Shown here: positions 27,285 through 36,790 of the stretch, piece by piece
How the letters are laid out: each line of letters starts with the position of its first letter
How positions within the stretch are numbered: the first letter of the stretch is position 1
NCBI GenBank assembly: GCA_046760905.1
Contig: JBHIFB010000002.1
Span: forward strand, 22,283 to 86,282
DNA length: 64,000 nucleotides
From: JBHIFB01 sp046760905
GTDB taxonomy: Bacteria; Gemmatimonadota; CAZMKB01
Direction of reading: 5' to 3'
The notes under the pieces: model-generated
What the model saw: only the letters and a program-made list of their open reading frames with translations
Database searches by the model: none
Told to the model about the DNA's origin: nothing
Made by a program: the position numbers and the translations under genes

Positions 27285-27313
27285 TTGACACGGGCTGGGG
27301 GCGCTGTTATTAT
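27285..27313 (+). promoter_or_regulatory. Strong promoter of the TPR-efp-acc operon
   Basis: TTGACA (27285-27290), 17 bp, TATTAT (27308-27313). Predicted start about 27320, 78 nt before the first ATG. Confidence 0.8.
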
Positions 27314-27397
27314 ATTTTCATAGTTCTCCCCTCTTTCCCGGCCCATTTAACGCAAAAATAGAGCGGAGCTTATATTTCCCAAGGAAAGAATAAGAAG

Positions 27398-28258
27398 ATG
27401 CATAGTTCAAGGTTTTTTGCGAGGTTGGCTGATTCATACAGAAAACAGGGGAACCTGGATAGGGCAATCGAGGTTTTAAAGGAAGGGCTGCAAAAGAGCC
27501 CGGATTATCTAACAGCTCGCATCATTCTTGCAGCATGTTTTGCGGAAAAAGGCGATCACGATAATGCCCTGAAAGAGTATGAGTACATTCTCAAACTGGA
27601 TCCGTTCCATACCGCTGCAATGAAGAAAATGAGTGCGCTTCTTGCCTCTGTGGGGAGGCTGGAGGAGTCGAAGGACCTCGTACTTCGCTACCTCGAAGAG
27701 GTCCCTGACGACGAGGGGATGCTAAGGATGCTCGCTACACTCGAGGATGAAGCTGCCCGAGGCGCAGGCCGTGATGAAAAAGAGGCTGAAACGGAGGAGT
27801 CAGTTCCAAAGACACCTTTCGAGGAGTTCACGAAGGCGAATGAATCGGGGAAAGTGACCTCGGGTGGGGGGCCAAAACCAACCGCCACCAGGGGCGAGGA
27901 GGATGAGCTCATCTCAACGATGACCCTCGCCGAAATCTACGCATCTCAGGGATTCTACGACAAAGCAATAGAGATTTATGGGAAAGTTCTTGCGAGGGAG
28001 CCATCGAATGAGATCGCAAAGGAGAGGATTGAGGCGATACAGAAGGGGGGAACCGGCCGTAGAGTTCAGGTTCCGAGAGAAAAAGGGCCCCAATTGGAGC
28101 AAGAGGAGGCAAAGGAGAAAGTCGATTGGGACAGCGGTGGAGTTCCTGGTGAAGTTGTAATAGATGAAGAGTATGAGAGATTCAAAAAATGGCTCAGCGA
28201 CCTCACGAGGAAGAAGGCTGAAACGAGTAAATCGAAACGACGAGAGATGGAGGAATAA
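27398..28258 (+). CDS. Cytoplasmic TPR-repeat protein
   Basis: 286 residues without a signal peptide or membrane helix. Residues about 5-105 hold three TPR units (ARLADSYRKQGNLDRAIEVL, then ILAACFAEKGDHDNALKEYE). An acidic, Pro-rich linker (about 125-170) is followed by another TPR (TLAEIYASQGFYDKAIEIYG) and a charged C-terminus. It is probably a protein-interaction scaffold; I cannot name a partner. It lies 5 nt before efp under a shared strong promoter. Confidence 0.8.
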   Translation: MHSSRFFARLADSYRKQGNLDRAIEVLKEGLQKSPDYLTARIILAACFAEKGDHDNALKEYEYILKLDPFHTAAMKKMSALLASVGRLEESKDLVLRYLEEVPDDEGMLRMLATLEDEAARGAGRDEKEAETEESVPKTPFEEFTKANESGKVTSGGGPKPTATRGEEDELISTMTLAEIYASQGFYDKAIEIYGKVLAREPSNEIAKERIEAIQKGGTGRRVQVPREKGPQLEQEEAKEKVDWDSGGVPGEVVIDEEYERFKKWLSDLTRKKAETSKSKRREMEE

Positions 28259-28263
28259 GGCCT

Positions 28264-28821
28264 TTGGCTACAACGGCTGATTTCAGAAACGGTATGATCA
28301 TACAGGTCGATGGCCAGCTTCAGACAATCGTCGAGTTTCTGCATGTGAAGCCGGGCAAGGGCGGGGCTTTCGTGCGTACGAAGCTCAAGAATGTGAAAAC
28401 AGGTGCTGTTACAGACAAGACTTTCAGAGCTGGCGAGAAGGTGGAGGAGGTAAGACTTGAACGGAACCAGGCCCAGTACGTTTATTCTTCTGGGGATCTT
28501 TACTATTTCATGGATCTGGAGACGTTCGAACAATTTCCGGTCGAGAAGAACATGCTCGGAAACCAGGTTCAGTACCTTAAGGAGAATATCATCTGCGAAA
28601 CTCTCTCACATGATGGCAAGATAATCGGCATAGATCTCCCTATCTTCGTAGAACTGGAGGTCGTGGAGACAGAACCGGGGATCAGGGGGGATACTGCACA
28701 GGGAGGTTCCAAACCGGCGAAACTCCAAACCGGCCTTATTATCCAGGTGCCCCTGTTTGTCTGTGAGGGTGATACAATAAAAGTTGACAGAAGGACTGAC
28801 ACATACATCGAGAGGGTGTAG
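28264..28821 (+). CDS. efp: Translation elongation factor P
   Basis: 185 residues with the three beta-domains of EF-P. The tip loop reads VKPGKGGAF, placing the modifiable residue at Lys32, so a lysine-type EF-P rather than the Arg type that EarP rhamnosylates. The C-terminal GDTIKVDRRTDTYIERV is the family signature. It rescues ribosomes stalled at polyproline. The start is TTG 28264, with GGAGGA 9 nt upstream; no in-frame ATG precedes residue 11. The modifying enzyme is not seen here. Confidence 0.96.
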   Translation: MATTADFRNGMIIQVDGQLQTIVEFLHVKPGKGGAFVRTKLKNVKTGAVTDKTFRAGEKVEEVRLERNQAQYVYSSGDLYYFMDLETFEQFPVEKNMLGNQVQYLKENIICETLSHDGKIIGIDLPIFVELEVVETEPGIRGDTAQGGSKPAKLQTGLIIQVPLFVCEGDTIKVDRRTDTYIERV

Positions 28822-28884
28822 CTGGTTCGAACGGCTCGGCTTCGGTTCGGGCCGAGCTCACCATCATTAGAAGGAAGAGGGAAA

Positions 28885-29370
28885 ATGCGATTATCCTATA
28901 TAAAGAAACTCATCAATCTCCTGGAGGAGAGCGATATCGGCATGCTGGAGATCTCGAGGTGGGGTACGAGAGTCAGGATTGAGAAGGCAAATCCCAACTC
29001 GAATCCAAACAGTAATTCCGGTGAGATTGCGGTGAAGGAAGGGACGACAATAAAAGTCCCGGTGGCTGCCGAGGGGGATGAAACCACCGCTGAGGCTGGT
29101 GAGGTGAGGTCGGAGAATAGGTCAGAGAAAAACTACCACAAGATGACAGCACCAATGGTTGGCACTTTCTATAGAGCACCCTCTCCCGATGCACCCCCTT
29201 ATATTGAAGTTGGTGATATTGTGTCGAAAGGACAGGTCCTTTGCATAATAGAGGCTATGAAGCTCATGAATGAGATACAATCGGAGGTGGAAGGAACCGT
29301 AAGGAAGATCCTGGTGGAGAATGCAGAACCAGTGGAATATGGACAGGAGTTGTTCCTGATAGAACCTTGA
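28885..29370 (+). CDS. accB: Biotin carboxyl carrier protein of acetyl-CoA carboxylase
   Basis: 161 residues: an N-terminal helix-rich segment, a variable Asn/Ser-rich linker (about 34-85) and a C-terminal biotinyl domain with EAMKLMNEI, where Lys126 is biotinylated. It carries carboxyl groups between biotin carboxylase and carboxyltransferase in fatty acid synthesis. AGGAAGAGGG precedes the ATG. Its partner accC is 1.3 kb downstream, separated by pilT. Confidence 0.95.
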   Translation: MRLSYIKKLINLLEESDIGMLEISRWGTRVRIEKANPNSNPNSNSGEIAVKEGTTIKVPVAAEGDETTAEAGEVRSENRSEKNYHKMTAPMVGTFYRAPSPDAPPYIEVGDIVSKGQVLCIIEAMKLMNEIQSEVEGTVRKILVENAEPVEYGQELFLIEP

Positions 29371-29383
29371 GAATTGCTTGCAT

Positions 29384-29425
29384 AAGGGTTGAGGTGAGGT
29401 AGCTGTTTTTCACCTCAGCCTTTAA
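29384..29425 (+). terminator. Terminator-like hairpin after accB
   Basis: AAGGGTTGAGGTGA (29384-29397) pairs with TCACCTCAGCCTTT (29410-29423), 14 bp counting two G-U pairs, around a 12-nt loop. The 3' arm ends in TTT but no longer T-run follows, so partial termination before pilT is likelier. Confidence 0.55.
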
Positions 29426-29504
29426 TTGTAATGATGATCTTCGGTAAAAAGGGAATGTTGAGAACGGATTTTCAAATTCTGTCACCTGAATTGGAGTTGT
29501 TCAA

Positions 29505-30665
29505 ATGTCCTCATTTGATATAAAAGCTCTGTTAACTGAAATGGTCCGATGGGATGCATCGGATCTTCACATCAAGGTCGGCAACCCGCCGGCTCTCAGA
29601 GTCCATGGAATTCTGAAAGACATGAACCTTCCTGTTGTAACCTCTGAACACGTCGATGAAGCATCCCGCACCCTACTCGATGAGGAGCAATACAACCTCC
29701 TCGAGAGTAAAAAAGAAATTGATTTTGCTTTCGATATAGAAAGGCTGGGAAGGTTCAGAACAAATATCTTCTATCAGAGAGGGACGAAAGCCATTGCAAT
29801 CAGGCTTATACCCTCGAGAATAAAAACCACAGATGAGCTAATGCTACCGCCAATTCTCCAGGAACTGGCCTTGAAACCGAGAGGCCTCTTTTTAATCACG
29901 GGAATGACCGGCAGTGGAAAATCCACTACTCTCGCAGCGATGGTTGAGCACATTAACCTCAATTCGAGGTGCAATATTATCAGCGTTGAAGATCCTATTG
30001 AATTCGTTTACGCCGATAAGAAAGCCAGGATCAGCCAGAGGGCTGTGGGTAAGGATACCGATTCCTTTGCGAACGCTCTCCGGCACATTCTCAGACAGGA
30101 CCCCGACGTAATCCTCATTGGTGAGATCAGGGATGTGGCTACGATGACCGTTGCGCTCCAGGCTGCTGACACCGGTCATCTCGTATTCAGCACGCTGCAC
30201 ACCACTGATAGCACACAGACAATAAACAGGATAATTTCATTCTTTCCGTTACATCAACATCAGGAGATACGGCTGCTGCTTGCGAGCACCCTTCTAGGCA
30301 TAGTATCGATGAGGCTGATTCCCAGAGCCGATATCCCGGGGCGAGTGCCTGCGTGTGAGGTTATGGTGACAACGGAATCCATAAGGGAGTATATTAAGGA
30401 TCCCATGAAGACGCATCTTATTCCGACACTCATAAAGGAAGGATACTCCCAGTACGGGATGCGAACCTTCGACCAGAGTCTGATGCAGATGTTTAGGGAA
30501 GGATATATCTCATACGAGAACGCTTTGCACCATTCCACGAATCCGAGCGAGTTTGCTTTAAGGATGAAAGGTATCAAATCTGCTTCTGATAAGTCCTGGG
30601 ATGAATTCGAAAGATCGCCAGATGACAGGAACGGCAGGGGATCTCGTATCGATGGCCTGGACTAG
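29505..30665 (+). CDS. pilT: Type IV pilus retraction ATPase PilT
   Basis: 386 residues of the PilT/GspE family. [18 protein letters not shown] opens the N-terminal PAS-like domain; Walker A is GMTGSGKST (Lys139); the Asp box and His box follow, including [17 protein letters not shown] and [12 protein letters not shown]. It powers pilus retraction, hence twitching and DNA uptake. The C-terminus is about 40 residues longer than typical PilT and polar. No other pilus gene lies nearby; it sits between accB and accC, ending 2 nt before accC. Confidence 0.93.
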   Translation: MSSFDIKALLTEMVRWDASDLHIKVGNPPALRVHGILKDMNLPVVTSEHVDEASRTLLDEEQYNLLESKKEIDFAFDIERLGRFRTNIFYQRGTKAIAIRLIPSRIKTTDELMLPPILQELALKPRGLFLITGMTGSGKSTTLAAMVEHINLNSRCNIISVEDPIEFVYADKKARISQRAVGKDTDSFANALRHILRQDPDVILIGEIRDVATMTVALQAADTGHLVFSTLHTTDSTQTINRIISFFPLHQHQEIRLLLASTLLGIVSMRLIPRADIPGRVPACEVMVTTESIREYIKDPMKTHLIPTLIKEGYSQYGMRTFDQSLMQMFREGYISYENALHHSTNPSEFALRMKGIKSASDKSWDEFERSPDDRNGRGSRIDGLD

Positions 30666-30667
30666 TT

Positions 30668-32005
30668 ATGATAAGGCGAGTCTTGATCGCAAACAGAGGT
30701 GAAATCGCCCTCCGGGTGATAAGAGCCTGTAAGGAACTCGGCATATCCACCATTGCAGTCTGGTCGGAAGCAGACAGGGATTCGCTGCAGCGCAGGTTCG
30801 CAGATGAGGACGTCTGCATAGGTCCGCCGCCCGCTGAAGAAAGTTACCTCAATGTACCGCGCATCATCGCCGCCGCCGAGATCACTAATGCGGACGCCAT
30901 ACATCCCGGCTATGGTTTTCTCGCCGAGAATGCGGAGTTCAGTGAGATATGCGAGCACCACAAGATCACATTCATCGGACCGTCTGCGGAGATGATACGC
31001 AAAATGGGGAACAAACCACTTGCGCGGGAACTCATGCAGAAGGCCAGGGTACCGGTGACTCCGGGCAGTAATGGTGAAGTGGAAGGCCTCCAGGAAGCCA
31101 GAAAAATTGCCGATCATGTAGGTTATCCGATAATCGTGAAGGCTTCCTGCGGAGGTGGGGGTAAGGGTATGAGGATCGTTAAAAGGGAGGAAGATCTGGC
31201 AAGGAATTTCGATCTCGCGAAAGCTGAAACAGAGAAGGCGTTTGGAGAGGGCGGCGTTTACATTGAGAAATACATCGCTCACCCGAGGCATATTGAGATT
31301 CAGTTGCTTGGCGACAGCCATGGTAACGTTGTATCACTCGGGGAGCGGGATTGCACGATACAGAGGAGGTACCAGAAGCTCATCGAGGAGTCACCATCAC
31401 CTGTCGTGGATTCCCAGCTCAGGAAGAAGCTTGTCAAGGCAGCCGTGAGAGGTGCCAGGGAGATAGGTTACGTCGGAGCGGGAACGATAGAGTTCTTGCT
31501 TGGTGAGGGGGGAGATTTCTACTTTATGGAGATGAATACGAGGATTCAGGTCGAACATCCCGTGACAGAAATGGTATCGGGAGTTGACCTTATAAAGGAG
31601 CAGATCAGAATCGCAGCGGGAGAAACCATCAATTTCAAGGAGGACGGGATTAATCTCAACGGCCATGCCATCGAGTGCAGGATAAATGCAGAAGATCCTG
31701 ATGATGGCTTCAGACCATCTCCCGGCAAGATCGCCTCTCTCAATATACCCGGTGGCCCTGGGGTGAGGGTTGATACTCATGTCTATGCACAGTATGTTAT
31801 ATCTCCGTATTATGATTCTCTGCTTGCGAAGCTAATCGTCCACGACAGGACACGGAAATGCGCTATTCAAAAAATGCGCAGAGCCCTCGAGGAGTTCGTA
31901 GTCGAAGGTGTGAAGACAACCATCCCGTTCCACAGGAAGATCCTAGAGAGCGAAACGTTTGCCGAGGGTAACTACGATACCCATTTTGTTGAGCATTTTT
32001 ATTAG
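30668..32005 (+). CDS. accC: Biotin carboxylase of acetyl-CoA carboxylase
   Basis: 445 residues, the standard length. [24 protein letters not shown] opens the biotin-carboxylase N-domain; the ATP-grasp glycine loop is [12 protein letters not shown] and the catalytic [14 protein letters not shown] motif is complete. It carboxylates the biotin on AccB. The ATG lies 2 nt after pilT and ftsK follows 8 nt after its stop, so translation is probably coupled. accA and accD are not in the window. Confidence 0.97.
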   Translation: MIRRVLIANRGEIALRVIRACKELGISTIAVWSEADRDSLQRRFADEDVCIGPPPAEESYLNVPRIIAAAEITNADAIHPGYGFLAENAEFSEICEHHKITFIGPSAEMIRKMGNKPLARELMQKARVPVTPGSNGEVEGLQEARKIADHVGYPIIVKASCGGGGKGMRIVKREEDLARNFDLAKAETEKAFGEGGVYIEKYIAHPRHIEIQLLGDSHGNVVSLGERDCTIQRRYQKLIEESPSPVVDSQLRKKLVKAAVRGAREIGYVGAGTIEFLLGEGGDFYFMEMNTRIQVEHPVTEMVSGVDLIKEQIRIAAGETINFKEDGINLNGHAIECRINAEDPDDGFRPSPGKIASLNIPGGPGVRVDTHVYAQYVISPYYDSLLAKLIVHDRTRKCAIQKMRRALEEFVVEGVKTTIPFHRKILESETFAEGNYDTHFVEHFY

Positions 32006-32013
32006 AGGGAACT

Positions 32014-34281
32014 GTGGCCAGGAAGAAGCCAGAATCGGGTAGCCGGGTCGTCGAAACGTCCGGATTCATGTTATGCCTTCTTGGAACTTTCATCCTGCTT
32101 TCATTTCTGCCACCCGATCTTGTGCATTGGGGAGTCGGAGGTCGTCAGCCTTCCAACATAACAGGCCCGGTCGGAAATATGGTCTCATCTCTGCTCACCA
32201 GTCTATTAGGATTCACCGGGCCTGTCGTCGGATTCATACTCTTACTGTTCGGCTGGAACCGGTTGAGGAGAAACAATCCCGGCAGGACGGTCAAGGCAAT
32301 CATCCTTCTTTCTTCCCTGAGTGTCATAAGCATCACGATAGCTTCCCTCTTTGGAGTCAATGCCGATGCCGGTGGAGAGAAGCTTTATGGCATAACGGGC
32401 CAATTTCTTTCACGTACTCTTGTTGAGTGGTTCAGCTTTGTGGGATCACTGTTGATGATTGCCTTTTTCACTTCGGTCGTGCTCGTCTGGACAACGGGGT
32501 TCTCTCTTGCAAAGACTGCTTCGCTTGTGAGCACACTCGGGAGATTTTTCTTGAGGAGCCCGGCCTTCTTGCTGGGAGCCTTGATCGATGCTTACCAGGA
32601 GGTTGTTGACTGGAAGAACAGTCGAAGGAAATCAGCCGCTGAGAGGAGGGTTAAAAGGAGAGTGGAAGGTGCTCTCACAGAGAAACGGAGGCGGGTGTCT
32701 GTGAAAGGGGAAACGGTAATTGAGAAGAGAGTACCGATACCGGCGAAGAAGATGTCCACCGAAAGCCATCCAGCTGAGACGACTGGCCCCACGGAAGGAA
32801 TCACACGTGCAGGGTCCGGAAATTATGTCCTTCCCGATCTCAGCCTCTTGAACGATCCGGAGGTCGTGGATGGATACAGGACCCAGGAGGAATTGAGCGG
32901 GCTGGGGAGCATACTTCTTTCGAAACTTTCAGATTTTAACATCAAAGGTGAGATAATAAACGTGACCGTGGGCCCTGTCGTCTCGACCTTCGAATTTAGG
33001 CCGGCTTCAGGGATCAAAGTCAGTCAGATAGTGGGGCTTGCCGATGACCTTGCTCTGGCCATGGAGGTAACGAGGATAAGGATCGTGGCTCCACTCCCGG
33101 GGAGGGGTGCGGTTGGAATAGAAGTGCCCAACAGTGAGAAGGAGATCGTTAACTTCAAGGAGATCATTTCCTCCGGAGCCTACACGAACTCGAAGGCGAC
33201 GATACCAATTGCTCTGGGAAAAGATTCATTCGGTGATCCTGTAGTTTTCGACCTTGTGAGGATGCCGCACCTTCTCATCGCAGGATCAACCGGTTCGGGG
33301 AAGTCACAGTGCATACATACCATCATAATGAGCTTGCTACTGCGTTTTTCGCCCGATGAGGTCAGGCTACTGATGATCGATCCAAAGGTTCTCGAGCTTG
33401 TCTCCTACAACGGGATTCCGCACCTTCTCACACCGGTTGTCACTGAGCCCAAAGGTGCGGTGAGAGCGCTGAAATGGCTGATCGCAGAGATGGAGGAAAG
33501 ATATAAGCTCCTAGCATCGATAGGTGTGAGAAACATCAGCGATTACAATCGCAAGGTAACGGTCAATTCCGAGGAGGATCAAGATGGCTTAATCCCCGGT
33601 GAAACGATGAGGGATTTGACTGAACTGCCATTTGTCGTGATGATCATCGACGAGCTCGCAGATCTCATCCTTTCCCTTCAGGCTGAGATAGAGGAGCCTC
33701 TGGCAAGACTTGCCCAGATGGCAAGGGGAGTTGGGATCCACCTCGTTCTTGCTACCCAGAGACCCTCTGTCGATGTTCTGACTGGAATGATAAAGGCGAA
33801 TTTTCCATCGAGGATCTCATTCCGAGTTGCGACGAGGGTGGATTCGAGGACCATTCTGGATGCCAACGGGGCTGAGAAGCTGCTTGGTGCAGGGGATATG
33901 CTATTTCTACCGGCTGGGAGATCGAATGCAAGGAGGGTGCATGGATCATATATTTCTGATGATGAGCTTGGTAGGGTGATAGAGTTCTTGAAGAGAGGAG
34001 GTGGTGGAAAAGATAAGGAAAGTGAAACACTTCCGACTTTCGGTAGGGAACCGGGTTTTGATGAAACTTCGGAGGAACAGGATGAACTCTTCTGGGATGC
34101 CGTAAGACTCGTGTTGAGAACGGGTCATGGTTCGACCTCTCTTCTCCAGAGAAAGCTCAAGATAGGGTACTCGAGGGCTGCAAGGATAGTGGATCAGCTT
34201 GAAGATGCGGGGGTTCTTGGTCCACAGGTGGGAAGCAAAGGTCGAGATGTCCTCGTGGGTGAGGATTTTCTCGAAAAGTAA
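32014..34281 (+). CDS. ftsK: DNA translocase FtsK/SpoIIIE
   Basis: 755 residues: about four membrane helices in the first 170, a charged linker (about 205-275), the alpha domain, the motor with Walker A GSTGSGKS (Lys430) and Walker B FVVMIIDELADLI, and a C-terminal winged-helix gamma domain (TGHGSTSLLQRKLKIGYSRA) that reads polar KOPS-type sequences. It pumps chromosome DNA through the closing septum. The start is GTG 32014 after AGAGGGA. Confidence 0.95.
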   Translation: MARKKPESGSRVVETSGFMLCLLGTFILLSFLPPDLVHWGVGGRQPSNITGPVGNMVSSLLTSLLGFTGPVVGFILLLFGWNRLRRNNPGRTVKAIILLSSLSVISITIASLFGVNADAGGEKLYGITGQFLSRTLVEWFSFVGSLLMIAFFTSVVLVWTTGFSLAKTASLVSTLGRFFLRSPAFLLGALIDAYQEVVDWKNSRRKSAAERRVKRRVEGALTEKRRRVSVKGETVIEKRVPIPAKKMSTESHPAETTGPTEGITRAGSGNYVLPDLSLLNDPEVVDGYRTQEELSGLGSILLSKLSDFNIKGEIINVTVGPVVSTFEFRPASGIKVSQIVGLADDLALAMEVTRIRIVAPLPGRGAVGIEVPNSEKEIVNFKEIISSGAYTNSKATIPIALGKDSFGDPVVFDLVRMPHLLIAGSTGSGKSQCIHTIIMSLLLRFSPDEVRLLMIDPKVLELVSYNGIPHLLTPVVTEPKGAVRALKWLIAEMEERYKLLASIGVRNISDYNRKVTVNSEEDQDGLIPGETMRDLTELPFVVMIIDELADLILSLQAEIEEPLARLAQMARGVGIHLVLATQRPSVDVLTGMIKANFPSRISFRVATRVDSRTILDANGAEKLLGAGDMLFLPAGRSNARRVHGSYISDDELGRVIEFLKRGGGGKDKESETLPTFGREPGFDETSEEQDELFWDAVRLVLRTGHGSTSLLQRKLKIGYSRAARIVDQLEDAGVLGPQVGSKGRDVLVGEDFLEK

Positions 34282-34307
34282 CTCTCTGAACTGGAATAAG
34301 CTCTAGG

Positions 34308-36128
34308 ATGTACATTCTTGGAATCTCAGCCTTCTACCACGACAGCGCCGCAGCACTCGTGAAGGATGGGGAAATAGTGGCGGCGGCTCAGGAAGAGAGA
34401 TTTACTCGGAAGAAACACGACTACAACTTTCCTGATAATGCAATAGATTTCTGTCTGCGATATGAAGGCATCACGCCGGCCGAACTTTCCCTTGTCGTCT
34501 TCTACGACAAGCCCCTAATCAAATTCGAAAGGATACTGGAGAGCTACATAAGCTACGCTCCCATTGGCATTAAGTCGTTCATCAAGTCGATGCCGGTGTG
34601 GATCAAGCAGAAGCTCTGGATAAAAAACCTGCTATACGGGAAACTGGAAGGGTACGACGGGAAGATACTCTTCCCTGAACATCACGAATCTCATGCAGCG
34701 TCGGCTTTCTATCCCTCACCATTCAAGGAGGCGGCATTTCTTACGGTGGATGGCGTCGGGGAATGGACAACGACGAGTTATGGAATTGGGAAAGGTAACG
34801 ACCTTAGAATCCTTGCCGAGCAATCCTTTCCCCACTCCCTTGGCATGCTTTACTCGGCGTTCACATACTTCACCGGATTCAAGGTAAACTCGGGTGAGTA
34901 CAAGCTCATGGGTCTCGCTCCTTATGGAGAGCCGAAGTATGTGAATGTTATACTGGATAATCTCATAGATCTAAAAGAAGACGGGTCCTTCAAACTCAAC
35001 ATGCGCTATTTCAACTATTGTGTTGGTCTCACAATGACAAACAGAAGGTTTGCCAGGCTCTTCGGTGGAAAGCCCAGGAAACCTGAGACGAAGCTTACAC
35101 AGAGGGACATGGATCTCGCAAGATCGATCCAGGTTGTCACAGAGGAGATCATGCTCAGGATGGCTCGGTATGTCCACGCAGAGACAGGGCTCGAAAAGCT
35201 CGTCCTCGCAGGAGGGTGCGCTCTGAACTGCGTATCAAATGGCAGGATACTGAGGGAGGGACCTTTCGAAGACATATGGATTCAGCCGGCTGCGGGAGAT
35301 GCCGGTGGTGCCTTGGGGGCGGCTCTGATTGCATGGTACAGGTATCTCGGCAAGAACAGAAATCCGGATGGCGATCGCGATTTTCAGAAAGCCTCATACC
35401 TCGGCCCTGAATACACAGACGGTGAGATAGAACAGTTCCTAAAATCGCAAAAAGCGCCGTATGAGAGACTCTCAAGGGAAGAGATTGGGGGGCGCATCGC
35501 AAAACTGATTGCCGAGGGGAACGTTGTGGGATGGTTCCAGGGCAGAATGGAATTCGGTCCAAGGGCTCTCGGTTCACGGAGCATAATCGGGGATGCACGG
35601 TCCCCGGAAATGCAGTCGAAGATGAATCTTAAAATAAAATTCAGGGAATCCTTCAGGCCTTTCGCCCCCACAGTTCTCAATGACTATGTTTCGGAGTATT
35701 TCGAAATAGACAGACACAGCCCGTACATGTTGCTAGTTGCCGGGGTGAGCAAGGATAAGCTGGTGGAATTGGGGGAGGATGACAGGAAATTAATGGGTGT
35801 CGAAAGGCGTAAGGCGGTGAGGTCAACTATCCCGGCCGTCACCCATGTAGATAACAGCGCCAGGCTCCAGACTGTCGAACGAGATGACAATCCGATGTAT
35901 TACGACATGATAGAGGCTTTCCGGAAACTCACCGGCTGCCCCGTGATTATCAACACTTCATTCAACGTGAGGGGGGAGCCAATCGTATGCTCCCCAGAGC
36001 ATGCATACACATGCTTCATGCGCACCCATATGGATTACCTCCTCCTGGGAAATTTCCTGCTGGATAAGACCAAGCAGAAAAAGTGGGAGGAGGACTTCGA
36101 CTGGAGAGAGGAATTTGAACTCGACTGA
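34308..36128 (+). CDS. Carbamoyltransferase, NodU/CmcH family
   Basis: 606 residues. The N-terminal kinase-like fold begins MYILGISAFYHDSAAALVKDG and contains EHHESHAASAFYPSPF and a GGCALNCVSNG loop; the C-terminal domain has EFGPRALGSRSI and CPVIINTSFNVRGEPIV. The family moves carbamoyl from carbamoyl phosphate to a hydroxyl, often on sugars or secondary metabolites. The two genes that follow, SxtJ-like and DUF5989, are membrane proteins, which suggests the product is membrane- or envelope-linked. The substrate is unknown. Confidence 0.92.
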   Translation: MYILGISAFYHDSAAALVKDGEIVAAAQEERFTRKKHDYNFPDNAIDFCLRYEGITPAELSLVVFYDKPLIKFERILESYISYAPIGIKSFIKSMPVWIKQKLWIKNLLYGKLEGYDGKILFPEHHESHAASAFYPSPFKEAAFLTVDGVGEWTTTSYGIGKGNDLRILAEQSFPHSLGMLYSAFTYFTGFKVNSGEYKLMGLAPYGEPKYVNVILDNLIDLKEDGSFKLNMRYFNYCVGLTMTNRRFARLFGGKPRKPETKLTQRDMDLARSIQVVTEEIMLRMARYVHAETGLEKLVLAGGCALNCVSNGRILREGPFEDIWIQPAAGDAGGALGAALIAWYRYLGKNRNPDGDRDFQKASYLGPEYTDGEIEQFLKSQKAPYERLSREEIGGRIAKLIAEGNVVGWFQGRMEFGPRALGSRSIIGDARSPEMQSKMNLKIKFRESFRPFAPTVLNDYVSEYFEIDRHSPYMLLVAGVSKDKLVELGEDDRKLMGVERRKAVRSTIPAVTHVDNSARLQTVERDDNPMYYDMIEAFRKLTGCPVIINTSFNVRGEPIVCSPEHAYTCFMRTHMDYLLLGNFLLDKTKQKKWEEDFDWREEFELD

Positions 36129-36522
36129 GACTAAAGCCGCACAACTCAGAAAATTCGGCATGGTGTTTGGCATCATTCTCGGAGTGATCGCGCTCATCTC
36201 ATTGTGGCGCGGCAGAGAGAGTGTCGTCACACCCTTTCTCATCCTCTCTGTGGTTTTCATTCTAATCTCCCTCGTGTATCCGAAGCTGCTCACCCCCCTT
36301 TACTGGCTTATGCTTCGCGTCTCGGGATATATGGGATGGGTCAATACCAGGATCTTGCTCGTGATAGTTTACTATTTGGTCTTTACTCCCGTTGCGATTC
36401 TGTTTAAATTGATTGGGAAAGATCCCCTTTCGAGAAAATTCGAGAAGGAGGCTTCTTCATACTGGAAGAGGAGGGATGAATCCGGTACGGATACGATAAC
36501 ACAGTATGAGAAACAGTTCTAA
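36115..36522 (+). CDS. SxtJ-like membrane protein
   Basis: 135 residues from TTG 36115, preceded by GAGAGAGG and overlapping the carbamoyltransferase stop by 14 nt; an ATG at 36001 would overlap by 128 nt. Three hydrophobic helices (about 15-32, 38-55 and 70-95) end in YWKRRDESGTD. The pattern and position match the SxtJ family, small proteins of unknown function next to NodU-type carbamoyltransferases. The overlap implies coupled translation. Confidence 0.75.
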   Translation: MNSTETKAAQLRKFGMVFGIILGVIALISLWRGRESVVTPFLILSVVFILISLVYPKLLTPLYWLMLRVSGYMGWVNTRILLVIVYYLVFTPVAILFKLIGKDPLSRKFEKEASSYWKRRDESGTDTITQYEKQF

Positions 36523-36530
36523 AGCCTGGC

Positions 36531-36547
36531 TGTTAGTTAAGCTAACA
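36531..36547. repeat. Inverted repeat after the SxtJ-like gene
   Basis: TGTTAG (36531-36536) and CTAACA (36542-36547) are exact inverted repeats around TTAAG. It may be a small hairpin or a binding site ahead of the DUF5989 gene. Confidence 0.35.
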
Positions 36548-36613
36548 TCGGGACAGGAGAGGGGTCATGGAGGATATAATCTGTGCGTTAGATCTCAAAA
36601 AGGAGTTGTGAAA

Positions 36614-36790
36614 TTGACAAATGGGAGTGAATACGGGAAGGGAGCGCTTCTTAAGGAATTCTGGGAGTTTCTGAAAGTGAGGAAGAAGTGGTGGCTTGGT
36701 CCAATCGTACTGATTCTGTTACTCCTCGGATTCTTTATAATATTTACGGAAGGGTCCGCTCTTGCCCCGTTCATCTATGCTATTTTCTAG
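36614..36790 (+). CDS. DUF5989 membrane peptide
   Basis: 58 residues from TTG 36614, chosen because AAGGAG lies 8 nt upstream and this gives the usual family length of about 50-60; an upstream ATG at 36506 in the same frame would add a non-conserved leader. A charged amphipathic stretch (LLKEFWEFLKVRKKWW) runs into one membrane helix, then a GSALAPFIYAIF end typical of DUF5989. The function is unknown; the family co-occurs with SxtJ and carbamoyltransferase genes. Confidence 0.75.
   Translation: MTNGSEYGKGALLKEFWEFLKVRKKWWLGPIVLILLLLGFFIIFTEGSALAPFIYAIF

Noticed and set aside
36001..36114. N-terminal extension of the SxtJ-like protein
   Set aside because: It would overlap the carbamoyltransferase by 128 nt, is not hydrophobic like the family, and a TTG with a ribosome site gives the normal length.
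36614..36640. TTGACA as a -35 box
   Set aside because: It overlaps the chosen TTG start of the DUF5989 gene and has no -10 at 15-19 bp.
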